Below are positions 24,555 to 33,162 of a DNA stretch of 64,000 bases, in pieces (within the stretch, counting starts at the first letter, position 1; each line of letters begins with the position of its first letter). The stretch lies in contig NZ_CAJFCN010000010.1 of NCBI RefSeq assembly GCF_904063055.1, positions 124,001-188,000 on the forward strand, given 5' to 3'. The position numbers were made by a program, and so were the translations under genes. The notes under the pieces are model-generated. The model worked only from the letters and a program-made list of their open reading frames with translations, had not been told where the DNA came from and did no database searches. This stretch comes from Pseudomonas paracarnis. Its GTDB lineage: Bacteria > Pseudomonadota > Gammaproteobacteria > Pseudomonadales > Pseudomonadaceae.

Positions 24555-25658
24555 TTACACTAAGGTCGTCAACGCCTCACGACTGAAGGGCAGGATGTCG
24601 CCTTCACGCCCTTCGCGCACCTTCACCGCCCAATCCGGGTCCACCAGCAATGCACGGCCCACTGCCACGAGGTCGAACTCATCGTTGTTCAGGCGCTCCA
24701 GCAGTTTCTCCAGGCTGGCAGGCTGGGCGACTTTGTCGGTGTTGACCATGAACTGCAGGAACTCGCCATCCAGGCCCACGCTGCCCACCGTGATGGTTGG
24801 CTTGCCGGTGAGCTGACGCGTCCAGCCGGCCAGGTTGAGGTCCGAGCCTTCAAATTCCGGCTCCCAGAAACGACGGGTGGAACAGTGGAAAATATCCACG
24901 CCAGCGTCAGACAATGGCTTGAGGAACTCACCCAACGCTTCAGGGCTTTGTACCAGGCGCGCGGTGTAGTCCTGCTGCTTCCACTGGGAGAAACGCAAGA
25001 TGATCGGAAAATCCGGGCCGACAGCGGCGCGGGTCGCCTGGATCAGTTCGATGGCAAAGCGCGAGCGGTTGGCCAGGCTGCCACCGTATTCGTCAGTGCG
25101 CTGGTTGCTGCCTTCCCAGAAAAACTGGTCGACGAGGTAGCCGTGGGCACCGTGGATTTCCACGCCGTCCATGCCGATCGCCTGGGCATCCTTGGCCGCT
25201 TGGGCGAAGGCGTTGATCACCTGCGTGATGTCCTGTTTGGTCATGCCGTGCACAACGACATTGCCGTCCTTGAGCTTTTCCATCGGGCCATAAGCCGGCA
25301 CGCTGGCGTCAGGTTCAGTGCCGATACGGCGCACACTGCCCACATGCCACAGTTGCGGGACAATCTTGCCGCCTTCGGCGTGGACTGCATCGACCACTTT
25401 CTTCCAGCCGGCCAAGGCGGCTTCACCGTAAAAATGCGGCACGTTGGGGTAGCCGTTGGAGGCTGGGTGCCCGACCACGGTGCCTTCAGTGATGATCAAG
25501 CCCACACCGGCAGCGGCACGGCGACGGTAGTACTCAATGACTTTCGAGTTGGGTACGCCACCTGGGGAGAACGAGCGGGTCATGGGCGCCATGACCACGC
25601 GGGTCGACAATTGCAATGCACCGAGCTGGAAGGGTTTGAACAAGGCTTGGACGGGCAT
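24555..25658 (-). CDS. Old yellow enzyme-family NAD(P)H:flavin oxidoreductase (NemA/XenB-like)
   Basis: A 367-residue FMN-dependent ene-reductase with a TIM barrel. It has MAPMTRSFSPGG near the start, HVGS around 97, VEIHGAHGYLVDQFF around 173-187, and a late segment DLVAVGRALLVDPDW for FMN phosphate binding. Relatives in Pseudomonas reduce nitrate esters, TNT, N-ethylmaleimide and other activated alkenes. The start at 25658 (MPVQALF) follows GGAG. Physiological substrate unknown; a role in electrophile detoxification fits the neighbouring peroxidase. Confidence 0.9.
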   Translation of the reverse strand: MPVQALFKPFQLGALQLSTRVVMAPMTRSFSPGGVPNSKVIEYYRRRAAAGVGLIITEGTVVGHPASNGYPNVPHFYGEAALAGWKKVVDAVHAEGGKIVPQLWHVGSVRRIGTEPDASVPAYGPMEKLKDGNVVVHGMTKQDITQVINAFAQAAKDAQAIGMDGVEIHGAHGYLVDQFFWEGSNQRTDEYGGSLANRSRFAIELIQATRAAVGPDFPIILRFSQWKQQDYTARLVQSPEALGEFLKPLSDAGVDIFHCSTRRFWEPEFEGSDLNLAGWTRQLTGKPTITVGSVGLDGEFLQFMVNTDKVAQPASLEKLLERLNNDEFDLVAVGRALLVDPDWAVKVREGREGDILPFSREALTTLV

Positions 25659-25774
25659 GGAGCGCTCCACGGCTAAGAAATTTATGACGTGGATAATATG
25701 GAGAGCAGAGCGTCTCTCAAAGCACTATTGATCTAAATGATTAAGGTATAGAAGCGCCCGAATACCTGTAGGCG

Positions 25775-26257
25775 TCAACTCAGGGCTTTTTCGATGGCCT
25801 GGATGATGGAGGGATCTTCTGGGGGCGTACGGGGCGAGAAACGCGCAAGTACCCGGCCATCCTTACCCAACAGGAATTTCTCGAAGTTCCAGGTGATATC
25901 CCCAGGAAACTCAGCGCCCTCGCCCGCCAGCAAGCGGTACAGCTGGTGCCGATCAGGGCCGTTGACCTCGATCTTGCTGCCCAGTGGAAAGGTCACGCCG
26001 TAGTTCAGGCTGCAGAACTGCTGAATCTCCTGCTCGGTGCCGGGCTCCTGGCCTGCAAACTGGTTGCATGGCAAGCCGAGCACTGTGAACCCTTGGTCCC
26101 TGTACTGCTGGTAGAGGTTTTCCAGCGCCGCGTATTGCGGGGTCAAACCACATTTGGACGCCACATTCACCACCAGCACGACTTGGCCCTTGAAAGGCGC
26201 CAGCGGTAGCGCTTGTCCGTCCAAGGCTTTGAGTTTCAGATCGTGGAAAGCACTCAT
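25775..26257 (-). CDS. Glutathione peroxidase-family thiol peroxidase
   Basis: A 160-residue thioredoxin-fold peroxidase. The peroxidatic cysteine is in SKCGLTPQY (C about 36), where animal enzymes have selenocysteine. LGLPCNQFAGQEPG and WNFEKFLLGKDG complete the active site (Gln, Trp, Asn). The extra Cys in CNQF and FCSLNYG suggests a thioredoxin-dependent two-Cys mechanism. It reduces hydroperoxides in the cytoplasm. The start at 26257 has GGAG upstream. Confidence 0.9.
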   Translation of the reverse strand: MSAFHDLKLKALDGQALPLAPFKGQVVLVVNVASKCGLTPQYAALENLYQQYRDQGFTVLGLPCNQFAGQEPGTEQEIQQFCSLNYGVTFPLGSKIEVNGPDRHQLYRLLAGEGAEFPGDITWNFEKFLLGKDGRVLARFSPRTPPEDPSIIQAIEKALS

Positions 26258-26359
26258 GACGAACTCCAGATATCCCATGTTCTTTGCATTGCAGCCCTTC
26301 GGAGCTTACAACCCGAAAGGCTGCAATCATAGACGCCGGTGACGAAACTCGCCTGCAGG

Positions 26360-26824
26360 TTACTGAGCGGTCGGCCAGGGCAAAATCGGGATCGCCGTCA
26401 CCGCATTCTGCGGGCTGCCTTCGATCAAGCGGTCGCTGTAGACCAGATACACCAGGGTGTTGCGCTTCTTGTCGAGGAAACGCACCACCTGCATGGTCTT
26501 GAACACCAGCGAGGTGCGCTCCTTGAACACTTCGTCGCCGTCTTTGAGTTCACCCTTGAAGTGGATCGGGCCCACCTGGCGGCAAGCGATCGAGGCCTCG
26601 GCACGGTCTTCGGCCAGACCCAGCCCGCCCTTTACCCCGCCGGTCTTGGCGCGGGACAAGTAGCACGTCACGCCATCGACCTTGGGGTCGTCAAACGCTT
26701 CAACCACAATCCGGTCGTTGGGGCCGACGAACTTGAACACTGTCGACACCTGGCCGACTTCTTCGGCCGAAGCCAGCAGCGGCATGGCCAACAGCAGGCC
26801 GAGCAATCCCTTTATCACGCGCAT
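26360..26824 (-). CDS. creA: CreA family protein
   Basis: A 154-residue exported protein with a signal peptide ending ...PLLASA-EEVG and the CreA core (VGQVSTVFKFVGPNDRIVVEAFDDP, then VTCYLSRAKTGG). Function of CreA is unknown; it is periplasmic and conserved in proteobacteria. Located 16 bp after proB on the same strand, so likely co-transcribed with it. Confidence 0.87.
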   Translation of the reverse strand: MRVIKGLLGLLLAMPLLASAEEVGQVSTVFKFVGPNDRIVVEAFDDPKVDGVTCYLSRAKTGGVKGGLGLAEDRAEASIACRQVGPIHFKGELKDGDEVFKERTSLVFKTMQVVRFLDKKRNTLVYLVYSDRLIEGSPQNAVTAIPILPWPTAQ

Positions 26825-26840
26825 CGTGTATTTCCTATGG

Positions 26841-27959
26841 TTAAACCAGGATCAGGTTGTCGCGGTGAACCAGTTCCGGTTCCGCCATATAACCCAAGAG
26901 TCCGACAATGGCGTCGGAGGATTGTCCAATAATCTTCTGTGCTTCCAGAGCGCTGTAGTTGGCCAGGCCGCGCGCGATCTCGCGACCGTCTGGCGCAACG
27001 CACACCACCATCTCGCCACGGCGGAAGCTGCCCTGTACCAACTTCACACCCACCGGCAGCAGGCTCTTGTTGCCCTGGGACAAGGCCGATACGGCTCCCG
27101 CGTCCAACACCAAGGTGCCACGGGTTTGCAGGTGACCGGCCAGCCACTGCTTGCGCGCGGCCAACATGCCGCGTTCCGGCGACAGCAGCGTACCAATGCG
27201 CTCACCGGCCTTGAGGCGATCCAGCACGCGCTCCAGGCGCCCGCCGACGATGATGGTGTGGGCACCGGAACGCGCGGCCAGGCGAGCGGCGCGCAGTTTG
27301 GTCTGCATGCCACCGCGGCCCAGGGCACCGCCGACACTGCCGGCGACCGCATCCAGCGCCGGGTCGTCGGCGCGGGCTTCGTAGATAAGCTGGGCATCGG
27401 GGTTGTTACGCGGGTCGGCGTCGAACATGCCATCGCGGTCGGTGAGGATCACCAACAGGTCGGCCTCTACCAGGTTAGCCACCAGGGCGGCCAGGGTGTC
27501 GTTGTCACCGAAGCGGATTTCGTCGGTGACCACGGTGTCGTTCTCGTTGATGACCGGGATGACCTTGAGTTCCACCAGCGCGCGCAAGGTGCTGCGGGCG
27601 TTGAGGTAGCGCTTGCGGTCGGACAGGTCGTCGTGGGTCAGCAGCACCTGCGCCGTGTGGCGACCGTGCTCGGCAAAGCTGGACTCCCAGGCTTGCACCA
27701 GGCCCATCTGGCCGATGGCGGCAGCGGCTTGCAGTTCGTGCATCGCGCTGGGTCGCGCGGTCCAGCCGAGACGGCTCATCCCGGCGGCAACCGCTCCGGA
27801 CGACACCAATACCAACTCAACGCCTGCCTCATGCAAGGCCACCATCTGCTCGACCCAGACGCTCATGGCTGCGCGGTCCAGACCCTTGCCATCCGCCGTC
27901 AACAGCGCACTGCCGATTTTCACGACCCAGCGCTGCGCACCTGTCACTTTGCTCCGCAT
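26841..27959 (-). CDS. proB: Glutamate 5-kinase
   Basis: First enzyme of proline synthesis (glutamate + ATP to glutamyl phosphate). The 372 residues comprise an amino-acid-kinase domain (VVKIGSALLT at 13-22, VSSGAVAAG near 52, INENDTVVTDEIRFGDNDTL near 145) and a C-terminal PUA domain (about 275-360). Start chosen at 27959 (MRSKVTGAQ), the usual Pseudomonas length; an adjacent ATG at 27962 is equally possible. It follows obgE across a hairpin terminator. Confidence 0.95.
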   Translation of the reverse strand: MRSKVTGAQRWVVKIGSALLTADGKGLDRAAMSVWVEQMVALHEAGVELVLVSSGAVAAGMSRLGWTARPSAMHELQAAAAIGQMGLVQAWESSFAEHGRHTAQVLLTHDDLSDRKRYLNARSTLRALVELKVIPVINENDTVVTDEIRFGDNDTLAALVANLVEADLLVILTDRDGMFDADPRNNPDAQLIYEARADDPALDAVAGSVGGALGRGGMQTKLRAARLAARSGAHTIIVGGRLERVLDRLKAGERIGTLLSPERGMLAARKQWLAGHLQTRGTLVLDAGAVSALSQGNKSLLPVGVKLVQGSFRRGEMVVCVAPDGREIARGLANYSALEAQKIIGQSSDAIVGLLGYMAEPELVHRDNLILV

Positions 27960-28026
27960 CATCTTCAACCTTAGAGTGAGGGCCGCGCGACCCAGCGCTG
28001 CCCATAACGTTATACCCGGATACCAA

Positions 28027-28050
28027 AACGCCGCTCCAGGGAGCGGCGTT
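28027..28050 (-). terminator. Terminator between obgE and proB
   Basis: AACGCCGCTC, loop, GAGCGGCGTT stem; on the minus strand it continues TTTTGG. The short T tract suggests partial termination, so some transcripts may continue into proB. Confidence 0.6.
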
Positions 28051-28068
28051 CAAGTTTATCGCAACGGA

Positions 28069-29292
28069 TCAGTCACGCACGTAAATGATTTCCGGGCCAT
28101 CTTCATCATCCACGTCTTCTTCGTCCCAATCATCGTCGCCGATGTCGTGGACTGACTTCACGCCGCTGCGGCGCAGGGCGCGCTGGTCGTCCAGGGCCTG
28201 CAACTGGGCACGGGCTTCGTCTTCGATCTGCTGGTCGAGTTCGGCGAGTTCGGCCTTGTACACCGGGTCGGCCGCCAGGCGGTCGGCACGGTCTTCCAGG
28301 TAACGCATGATGTCGCGGGTCAGGCGCTCGGTGCCTTCTTTGGCGATGGCCGAGATGACGTAGACCGGGCCTTCCCACTCCAGGCGATCAACGATCTCCT
28401 TGACGCGCTCTTCGTGCTCTTCTTCAAGGATCTGGTCGCACTTGTTCAGTACCAACCAGCGATCGCGCTCGGCCAGGGCCGGGCTGAACTTGGTCAGTTC
28501 GCTGACGATGACTTCGGCGGCATCGGCGGCACTGGTGTCATCCAGCGGTGCCATGTCGACGAGGTGCAGCAGCAAACGGGTACGGGACAAGTGCTTGAGG
28601 AAGCGAATACCCAGACCCGCGCCGTCGGAAGCGCCTTCGATCAAGCCAGGAATGTCGGCGACTACGAAGCTTTTCCAGCGGTCTACGCTGACCACGCCCA
28701 GGTTTGGCACCAGGGTCGTGAACGGGTAGTCGGCCACTTTCGGCTTGGCGGCCGATACCGAACGAATGAAGGTACTTTTACCCGCGTTCGGCAGGCCCAG
28801 CAGGCCCACGTCCGCCAGTACTTTCATTTCCAGCTTCAGGTCGCGCTGCTCGCCCGGCTTGCCCGGCGTGGTCTGGCGTGGTGCACGGTTGGTACTGGAC
28901 TTGAATCGGGTGTTACCCAAACCGTGCCAGCCGCCCTGCACAACCATCAGTTTCTGGCCGGCCTTGGTCAGGTCGCCAATCACTTCCTGGGTCGCGGAGT
29001 CGATGATCGTGGTGCCGACCGGTACGCGCAGTACCAGGTCTTCACCTTTTTTACCGGTGCAGTCGGTGCTGCCGCCGTTGGAGCCACGCTCGGCATCGAA
29101 GTGCCGGGTGTAACGGTAGTCGACCAGGGTGTTGAGGTTTTCGTCGGCCATCATGTAGATGGAACCGCCGTCACCGCCGTCACCGCCGTTCGGGCCACCG
29201 TTTTCGATGAATTTTTCGCGACGGAAACTCATGCAACCGTTACCGCCGTCGCCTGCTTTTACTCGGATGGAAACTTCATCAACGAACTTCAT
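28069..29292 (-). CDS. obgE: GTPase ObgE/CgtA
   Basis: A 407-residue ribosome-assembly GTPase. It has a glycine-rich Obg fold (1-158, FVDEVSIRVKAGDGGNGCMSF then GGPNGGDGGDGGS), a G domain with GLPNAGKST (about 166-174), DIPGLIEGAS and NKCD motifs, and an acidic C-terminal tail ending EDVDDEDGPEIIYVRD. Essential in most bacteria; acts in 50S maturation and stress control. It follows rplU and rpmA, the standard order. Confidence 0.97.
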   Translation of the reverse strand: MKFVDEVSIRVKAGDGGNGCMSFRREKFIENGGPNGGDGGDGGSIYMMADENLNTLVDYRYTRHFDAERGSNGGSTDCTGKKGEDLVLRVPVGTTIIDSATQEVIGDLTKAGQKLMVVQGGWHGLGNTRFKSSTNRAPRQTTPGKPGEQRDLKLEMKVLADVGLLGLPNAGKSTFIRSVSAAKPKVADYPFTTLVPNLGVVSVDRWKSFVVADIPGLIEGASDGAGLGIRFLKHLSRTRLLLHLVDMAPLDDTSAADAAEVIVSELTKFSPALAERDRWLVLNKCDQILEEEHEERVKEIVDRLEWEGPVYVISAIAKEGTERLTRDIMRYLEDRADRLAADPVYKAELAELDQQIEDEARAQLQALDDQRALRRSGVKSVHDIGDDDWDEEDVDDEDGPEIIYVRD

Positions 29293-29441
29293 AACAAAAC
29301 GCCTCTCGCCGCATGGACGAGCTTAAGAAACCAAGACATAAGACTCTTGCAAAAATGAGCGCAGCGACCTCAATCAGCGACCGCAAACCAGCGCCTGAGC
29401 TCATCACAGACAGCTTTGCAAGAGACTCACTCCACAAACGA

Positions 29442-29469
29442 AAAAGCCCCGTCGCAAGACAGGGCTTTT
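29442..29469 (-). terminator. Terminator after rpmA
   Basis: AAAAGCCC and GGGCTTTT arms enclose an inner TGTC/GACG pairing with loop TTGC; on the minus strand T residues follow. It lies between rpmA and obgE, so obgE may have its own promoter or rely on read-through. Confidence 0.75.
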
Positions 29470-29484
29470 CCAGCGATCTCGCAA

Positions 29485-29742
29485 TTAAGCTGCGACAACG
29501 CTCACGTAACGGCGGTTGAACGCGCCCTTTACTTCGAACTTGATCACGCCTTCGATTTTAGCGAAGAGGGTGTGATCTTTACCCATGCCAACACCGTAAC
29601 CGGCGTGGAATTGGGTGCCGCGCTGACGCACGATGATGTTGCCCGGAATGATTTTCTGGCCGCCATACATCTTCACGCCAAGGCGTTTGGCTTCTGAGTC
29701 GCGACCGTTACGGGTACTACCACCAGCTTTTTTGTGTGCCAT
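29485..29742 (-). CDS. rpmA: 50S ribosomal protein L27
   Basis: 85 residues, beginning MAHKKAGGSTRNGRDSEAKR, the classical L27 N terminus that reaches the peptidyl-transferase centre, followed by RLGVKMYGGQ and GVGMGKDHTLFA. No N-terminal extension needing cleavage is present. It lies 34 bp after rplU. Confidence 0.98.
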   Translation of the reverse strand: MAHKKAGGSTRNGRDSEAKRLGVKMYGGQKIIPGNIIVRQRGTQFHAGYGVGMGKDHTLFAKIEGVIKFEVKGAFNRRYVSVVAA

Positions 29743-29776
29743 GAGTCAATTCTCCTAGTGAGGAATTAGGCTGAAA

Positions 29777-30091
29777 TTAAGCCTGAATACCGGTGATTTT
29801 GATCTCGGTGTACCACTGGCGGTGGCCCATACGCTTCATGTGGTGCTTACGACGACGGAACTTGATGATGCGGACTTTATCGTGACGACCTTGGGAGATC
29901 ACTTCAGCCACAACGGTAGCGCCAGCAACAACTGGAGCGCCGATGTTCACGTCATCGCCATTGGCGACCAACAGAACGCGATCAAAAGTAACGGATTCGC
30001 CAGTAGCGACTTCCAATTTCTCGATCTTCAGGTATTCACCTGGGGCGACTTTGTATTGCTTGCCACCAGTAACAATTACTGCGTACGACAT
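29777..30091 (-). CDS. rplU: 50S ribosomal protein L21
   Basis: 104 residues starting MSYAVIVTGGKQYKV with the L21 signature KFRRRKHHMKRMGHRQWYTEI near the C terminus (quoted in part). The start at 30091 has GGAG 8 nt upstream; the longer frame to 30181 crosses the untranslated leader. First gene of the rplU-rpmA-obgE group, driven by a good sigma-70 promoter at about 30223-30251. Confidence 0.97.
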   Translation of the reverse strand: MSYAVIVTGGKQYKVAPGEYLKIEKLEVATGESVTFDRVLLVANGDDVNIGAPVVAGATVVAEVISQGRHDKVRIIKFRRRKHHMKRMGHRQWYTEIKITGIQA

Positions 30092-30222
30092 GGTATTTCT
30101 CCGATAATCCTGCTCACCCAGCGCTTTATAAGAAGAGGTATTGGCTGGCATGGCTGCATGGGATGGACGTCCCGAATGCAATTGCGTAAGGCAGGTGCTG
30201 CCCAGGAAGTTCAGGGTGCGCG

Positions 30223-30251
30223 ATTGTACGCAAGCTATGGGAGGCTTGCAA
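30223..30251 (-). promoter_or_regulatory. Sigma-70 promoter of rplU-rpmA
   Basis: Minus strand TTGCAA (30251-30246), a 17-nt spacer, then TACAAT (30228-30223). Near-consensus; it would give a leader of about 125 nt before rplU. Confidence 0.75.
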
Positions 30252-30330
30252 GGGGCCGTCTATCGCGCCTTGACACCCGGGGGTCAGGGTCCTAGCATGC
30301 CGCGCAACCCTTCTGGAGCGACTGTCGCTG

Positions 30331-31299
30331 ATGCAACCCCAAGCTTTCTACCGCGCGGTCGCGGACGATTTTAGCGCCGTCGACGGCATCATCAAACAGC
30401 AGCTGACGTCTAAAGTGCCGCTGGTCTCCAAAATTGGCGACTATATTACGTCGGCGGGCGGCAAACGCCTGCGTCCTTTATTAGTGTTGCTGTGCGGCAA
30501 GGCCCTGGGCCGCCAAGGCGATGACCTGCGCCTGCTGGCCGCCACGATCGAATTCCTGCACACCGCCACCTTGCTGCATGATGACGTGGTCGACATGTCC
30601 GGCATGCGCCGTGGTCGCGAGACTGCAAACGCGATGTGGGGCAATGCGCCCAGCGTGTTGGTGGGCGACTTCCTGTATTCGCGCTCGTTCGAAATGATGG
30701 TCGAGCTGGGCTCGATGCCGGTGATGAAGATTCTTTCACAGGCCACGCGCATCATCGCCGAAGGCGAAGTGTTGCAGCTGTCCAAGGTGCGCGACGCCAG
30801 CACCACCGAAGAAACCTATATGGAAGTAATTCGCGGCAAAACCGCGATGCTCTTCGAAGCCTCTACCCACAGTGCTGCCGCGCTGTGTGGCGCCACCGCC
30901 GAACAGGCCGAAGCCCTGCGTACCTTTGGTGATCATCTGGGCGTGGCGTTCCAACTGGTGGATGACCTGCTCGACTACAAGGGCGACGCCGAAACCCTGG
31001 GCAAGAACGTCGGTGACGACCTGGCCGAGGGCAAGCCGACCTTGCCGCTGATCTACACCATGCGCGAAGGCACGCCGGAACAGGCCGCCTTGGTGCGCAA
31101 GGCGATCCAGAAAGGCGGGATCGAAGACCTGGAAGCCATCCGTGCCGCTGTAGAAGCTTCGGGTTCCCTGGAGTACACCGCGCAACTGGCGCGTGACTAC
31201 GTGGCGCGGGCGATCACATGCCTGCAAGCGCTGCCGGCCAGTGAATACCGGGATGCCCTGGTTGAGCTGAGTGAGTTTGCGGTCGCCCGTACTCACTGA
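30331..31299 (+). CDS. ispB: Octaprenyl (polyprenyl) diphosphate synthase
   Basis: A 322-residue trans-prenyltransferase that makes the ubiquinone side chain. First aspartate-rich motif LLHDDVVD (about 82-89), second DDLLDYKGD (about 210-218), GGKRLRPLLV near 45 and KTAMLFEAS near 170. Pseudomonas uses a nonaprenyl chain, so the product length may be C45; the symbol follows common usage. Divergent from rplU. GGAG is 14 nt upstream, rather far. Confidence 0.94.
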   Translation: MQPQAFYRAVADDFSAVDGIIKQQLTSKVPLVSKIGDYITSAGGKRLRPLLVLLCGKALGRQGDDLRLLAATIEFLHTATLLHDDVVDMSGMRRGRETANAMWGNAPSVLVGDFLYSRSFEMMVELGSMPVMKILSQATRIIAEGEVLQLSKVRDASTTEETYMEVIRGKTAMLFEASTHSAAALCGATAEQAEALRTFGDHLGVAFQLVDDLLDYKGDAETLGKNVGDDLAEGKPTLPLIYTMREGTPEQAALVRKAIQKGGIEDLEAIRAAVEASGSLEYTAQLARDYVARAITCLQALPASEYRDALVELSEFAVARTH

Positions 31300-31314
31300 T
31301 TCCGCGCTGTTTGA

Positions 31315-31386
31315 TGTGGGAGCTGGCTTGCCTGCGATGACTGGAGTGAACTCACTGCCGCTATCGCAGGCAAGCCAGCTCCCACA
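31315..31386. repeat. REP inverted pair
   Basis: Direct arm TGTGGGAGCTGGCTTGCC from 31315 and inverted arm to 31386, between ispB and yjdM. Confidence 0.88.
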
Positions 31387-31424
31387 TTAGGACGAGTCCA
31401 ACCCCATCCGCGTTTAAAACCCTA

Positions 31425-31430
31425 TATAAT
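31425..31430 (+). promoter_or_regulatory. -10 element of the yjdM promoter
   Basis: A perfect TATAAT (31425-31430) 40 bp before the GTG start. The -35 region is poor, so an activator or an extended element may be involved. Confidence 0.5.
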
Positions 31431-31469
31431 GTGCGACTTTTAGCCATCCCTGACTTTCTAGGAGCTTTA

Positions 31470-31811
31470 GTGAGCACGTTGCCTCCCTGCCCGAAATGCA
31501 ATTCCGAATACACCTACGAAGACGGCGCCCAGCTGATCTGCCCGGAATGCGCCCATGAATGGTCCGCCACTGGCGAGGCCGAAGTGGCTGGTGATGAAAC
31601 CGTGAAGAAAGACGCTGTGGGCAATGTCCTGCAGGACGGCGACACCATCACCGTGATCAAGGACCTCAAGGTCAAGGGCACTTCCCTGGTGGTCAAGGTC
31701 GGCACCAAGGTCAAGAACATCCGCCTGTGCGACGGCGACCACGATATCGACTGCAAGATCGACGGGATCGGCCCGATGAAACTCAAGTCCGAGTTCGTAC
31801 GCAAAGTCTGA
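31470..31811 (+). CDS. yjdM: YjdM/PhnA family zinc-ribbon protein
   Basis: A 113-residue protein with an N-terminal zinc ribbon (CPKC at 7-10, CPEC about 25-28) and a C-terminal PhnA domain (KDAVGNVLQDGDTITVIKDL, KVGTKVKNIRL). Once named for alkylphosphonate uptake, a role not supported biochemically. It starts with GTG at 31470, directly supported by AGGAG at 31460-31464. Monocistronic by context. Confidence 0.9.
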   Translation: MSTLPPCPKCNSEYTYEDGAQLICPECAHEWSATGEAEVAGDETVKKDAVGNVLQDGDTITVIKDLKVKGTSLVVKVGTKVKNIRLCDGDHDIDCKIDGIGPMKLKSEFVRKV

Positions 31812-31928
31812 TCCTGCTGCATTCCATCCCGCGCCCGCCGCGGGATGGCGTTTCGCCCTCTGCGTTGATCGAACGCAATACCCACACAGAAAAACCCAGA
31901 AACTGCCAATAGACGCTTGCTATTCTAC

Positions 31929-31949
31929 GAATAAGAATTATTCTCATTG
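31929..31949. promoter_or_regulatory. Fur box upstream of small protein gene
   Basis: AATAAGAATTATTCTCATT matches most of the 19-bp Fur consensus (GATAATGATAATCATTATC) as overlapping hexamers. It lies about 25-45 bp upstream of the ATG at 31972. Predicts iron-repressed expression. Confidence 0.7.
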
Positions 31950-31971
31950 AAACCCATCAAGGAGAACGACC

Positions 31972-32229
31972 ATGACTTATTTGATAGATGCCTGGCTGGA
32001 TCGCCCCCACCCTTACCTGCGAATCCTGCATCGGGAAACCGGTGAAGTCTGTGCGGTGCTTGAGGAAGAAGCGCTGAACGAGCTACAGGACCAAGGCGAT
32101 CTGGACGTGAATGGCCTGAGTTCCAGTGAGCCTGGGGTGCTGAAGGAGGTGGTAAGGAATCTGTTTCTGTTCTGCTATGCACGAGCGTTGCGCCCGGCGA
32201 CCGACTTGAATGGCAAGTTCCATCCATGA
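31972..32229 (+). CDS. Small conserved hypothetical protein, predicted iron-regulated
   Basis: An 85-residue hydrophilic protein, probably cytoplasmic (MTYLIDAWLDRPHPYLRILH at the start, VVRNLFLFCYARAL near the end). No catalytic motif is seen. It corresponds in place (between fklB and ispB) to a small Pseudomonas protein of unknown function linked to iron control. AAGGAG precedes the ATG, and a Fur box sits in the promoter. Followed by a hairpin at 32245-32276. Confidence 0.78.
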   Translation: MTYLIDAWLDRPHPYLRILHRETGEVCAVLEEEALNELQDQGDLDVNGLSSSEPGVLKEVVRNLFLFCYARALRPATDLNGKFHP

Positions 32230-32244
32230 AGAAACTGGCAAATG

Positions 32245-32276
32245 CCTGTTGGGGCGAACGCGTTCGTCCCAACAGG
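32245..32276. terminator. Hairpin between convergent genes
   Basis: CCTGTTGGG and CCCAACAGG arms plus an inner CGAACG/TTCG pairing form a long near-perfect stem between the small protein gene and fklB. It lacks a good T tract, so termination may be partial. Confidence 0.55.
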
Positions 32277-32289
32277 TAATCAGCAGGTC

Positions 32290-32907
32290 TTACAGAACGT
32301 CGAGCAGCTCGACGTCGAATACCAGAACGCTGTGCGGCGGGATGCTGCCAACGCCTTGAGCGCCGTAAGCCAGTTCGCTCGGCACGTACAGGCGCCATTT
32401 GCTGCCGGCATTCATCAGTTGCAGGGCTTCGGTCCAGCCGGCGATCACGCCACCCACCGGGAATTCCGCAGGTTGGCCGCGCTCGTAGGAACTGTCGAAC
32501 ACAGTGCCGTCGATCAGGGTACCGTGGTAGTGGGTGCGCACTTGGTCTTCACGGGTCGGCTTCGCGCCGGTACCGGCGGTCAGCACTTCAAATTGCAGGC
32601 CGGAAGCCAGGGTGGTGATGCCATCACGCTTGGCGTTTTCTGCCAGGAAAGCCAGGCCAGCGCCCGCAGCAGCTTCAGCCTTGGCAGCGGCTTCGGCTTG
32701 CATGATTTCGCGGATCACTTTGAAGCTGGCTGCCATTTGCTCTTGGTCAACACGGCTTGGCTGGCCTGCAAACGCGTCGGTCAGACCGGCCAGGATTGCG
32801 TCCAGGCTCACGCCCGGTGGCGGGTTGTCGCGCAGTTGGTCGCCCAACTGACGGCCGATACCGTAGCTGACGCGGGTTTCGTCGGTGGACAGATTAACTT
32901 CGGACAT
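32290..32907 (-). CDS. fklB: FKBP-type peptidyl-prolyl isomerase FklB
   Basis: A 205-residue cytoplasmic FKBP. N-terminal helical dimerisation domain (1-110, SYGIGRQLGDQL) and C-terminal FKBP domain (about 115-205) with HYHGTLIDGTVFDSSYERG, AEFPVGGVIAGW and YGAQGVGSIPPHSVLVFDVELL, holding the usual ligand-pocket aromatics. The start at 32907 (MSEVNLSTDE) is chosen over the longer frame, which runs through a low-quality leader. Accelerates proline isomerisation in folding. Confidence 0.93.
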   Translation of the reverse strand: MSEVNLSTDETRVSYGIGRQLGDQLRDNPPPGVSLDAILAGLTDAFAGQPSRVDQEQMAASFKVIREIMQAEAAAKAEAAAGAGLAFLAENAKRDGITTLASGLQFEVLTAGTGAKPTREDQVRTHYHGTLIDGTVFDSSYERGQPAEFPVGGVIAGWTEALQLMNAGSKWRLYVPSELAYGAQGVGSIPPHSVLVFDVELLDVL

Positions 32908-33078
32908 GAAGAGGCTCCGCTGTAGGACACCACGGTTTCCCGCGCTGCCCAGAACTAAAAGGGCCCGCAGACTAGCACACAAGAGCGGCCCATGATCAGC
33001 CCCACCCCGGCATCGCCTTAGCGTGCCGATGACCCTTCGTCGCCCGGCAATAAAAGTATTTCAGAATTGTCCCTTGCC

Positions 33079-33086
33079 GCCGATAC
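33079..33086 (+). promoter_or_regulatory. Possible FliA-type -10 element of the chemoreceptor gene
   Basis: GCCGATAC resembles the sigma-28 -10 GCCGATAA, 77 bp before the ATG. At 15-nt spacing the -35 position is not TAAA, so the match is partial. Confidence 0.35.
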
Positions 33087-33162
33087 AGCCCTACACATCT
33101 TGGCTGGCTCAAACAACAACACACCGTCCAGCAGACAGACATCACTCTTCAAGGAGCTTTCG

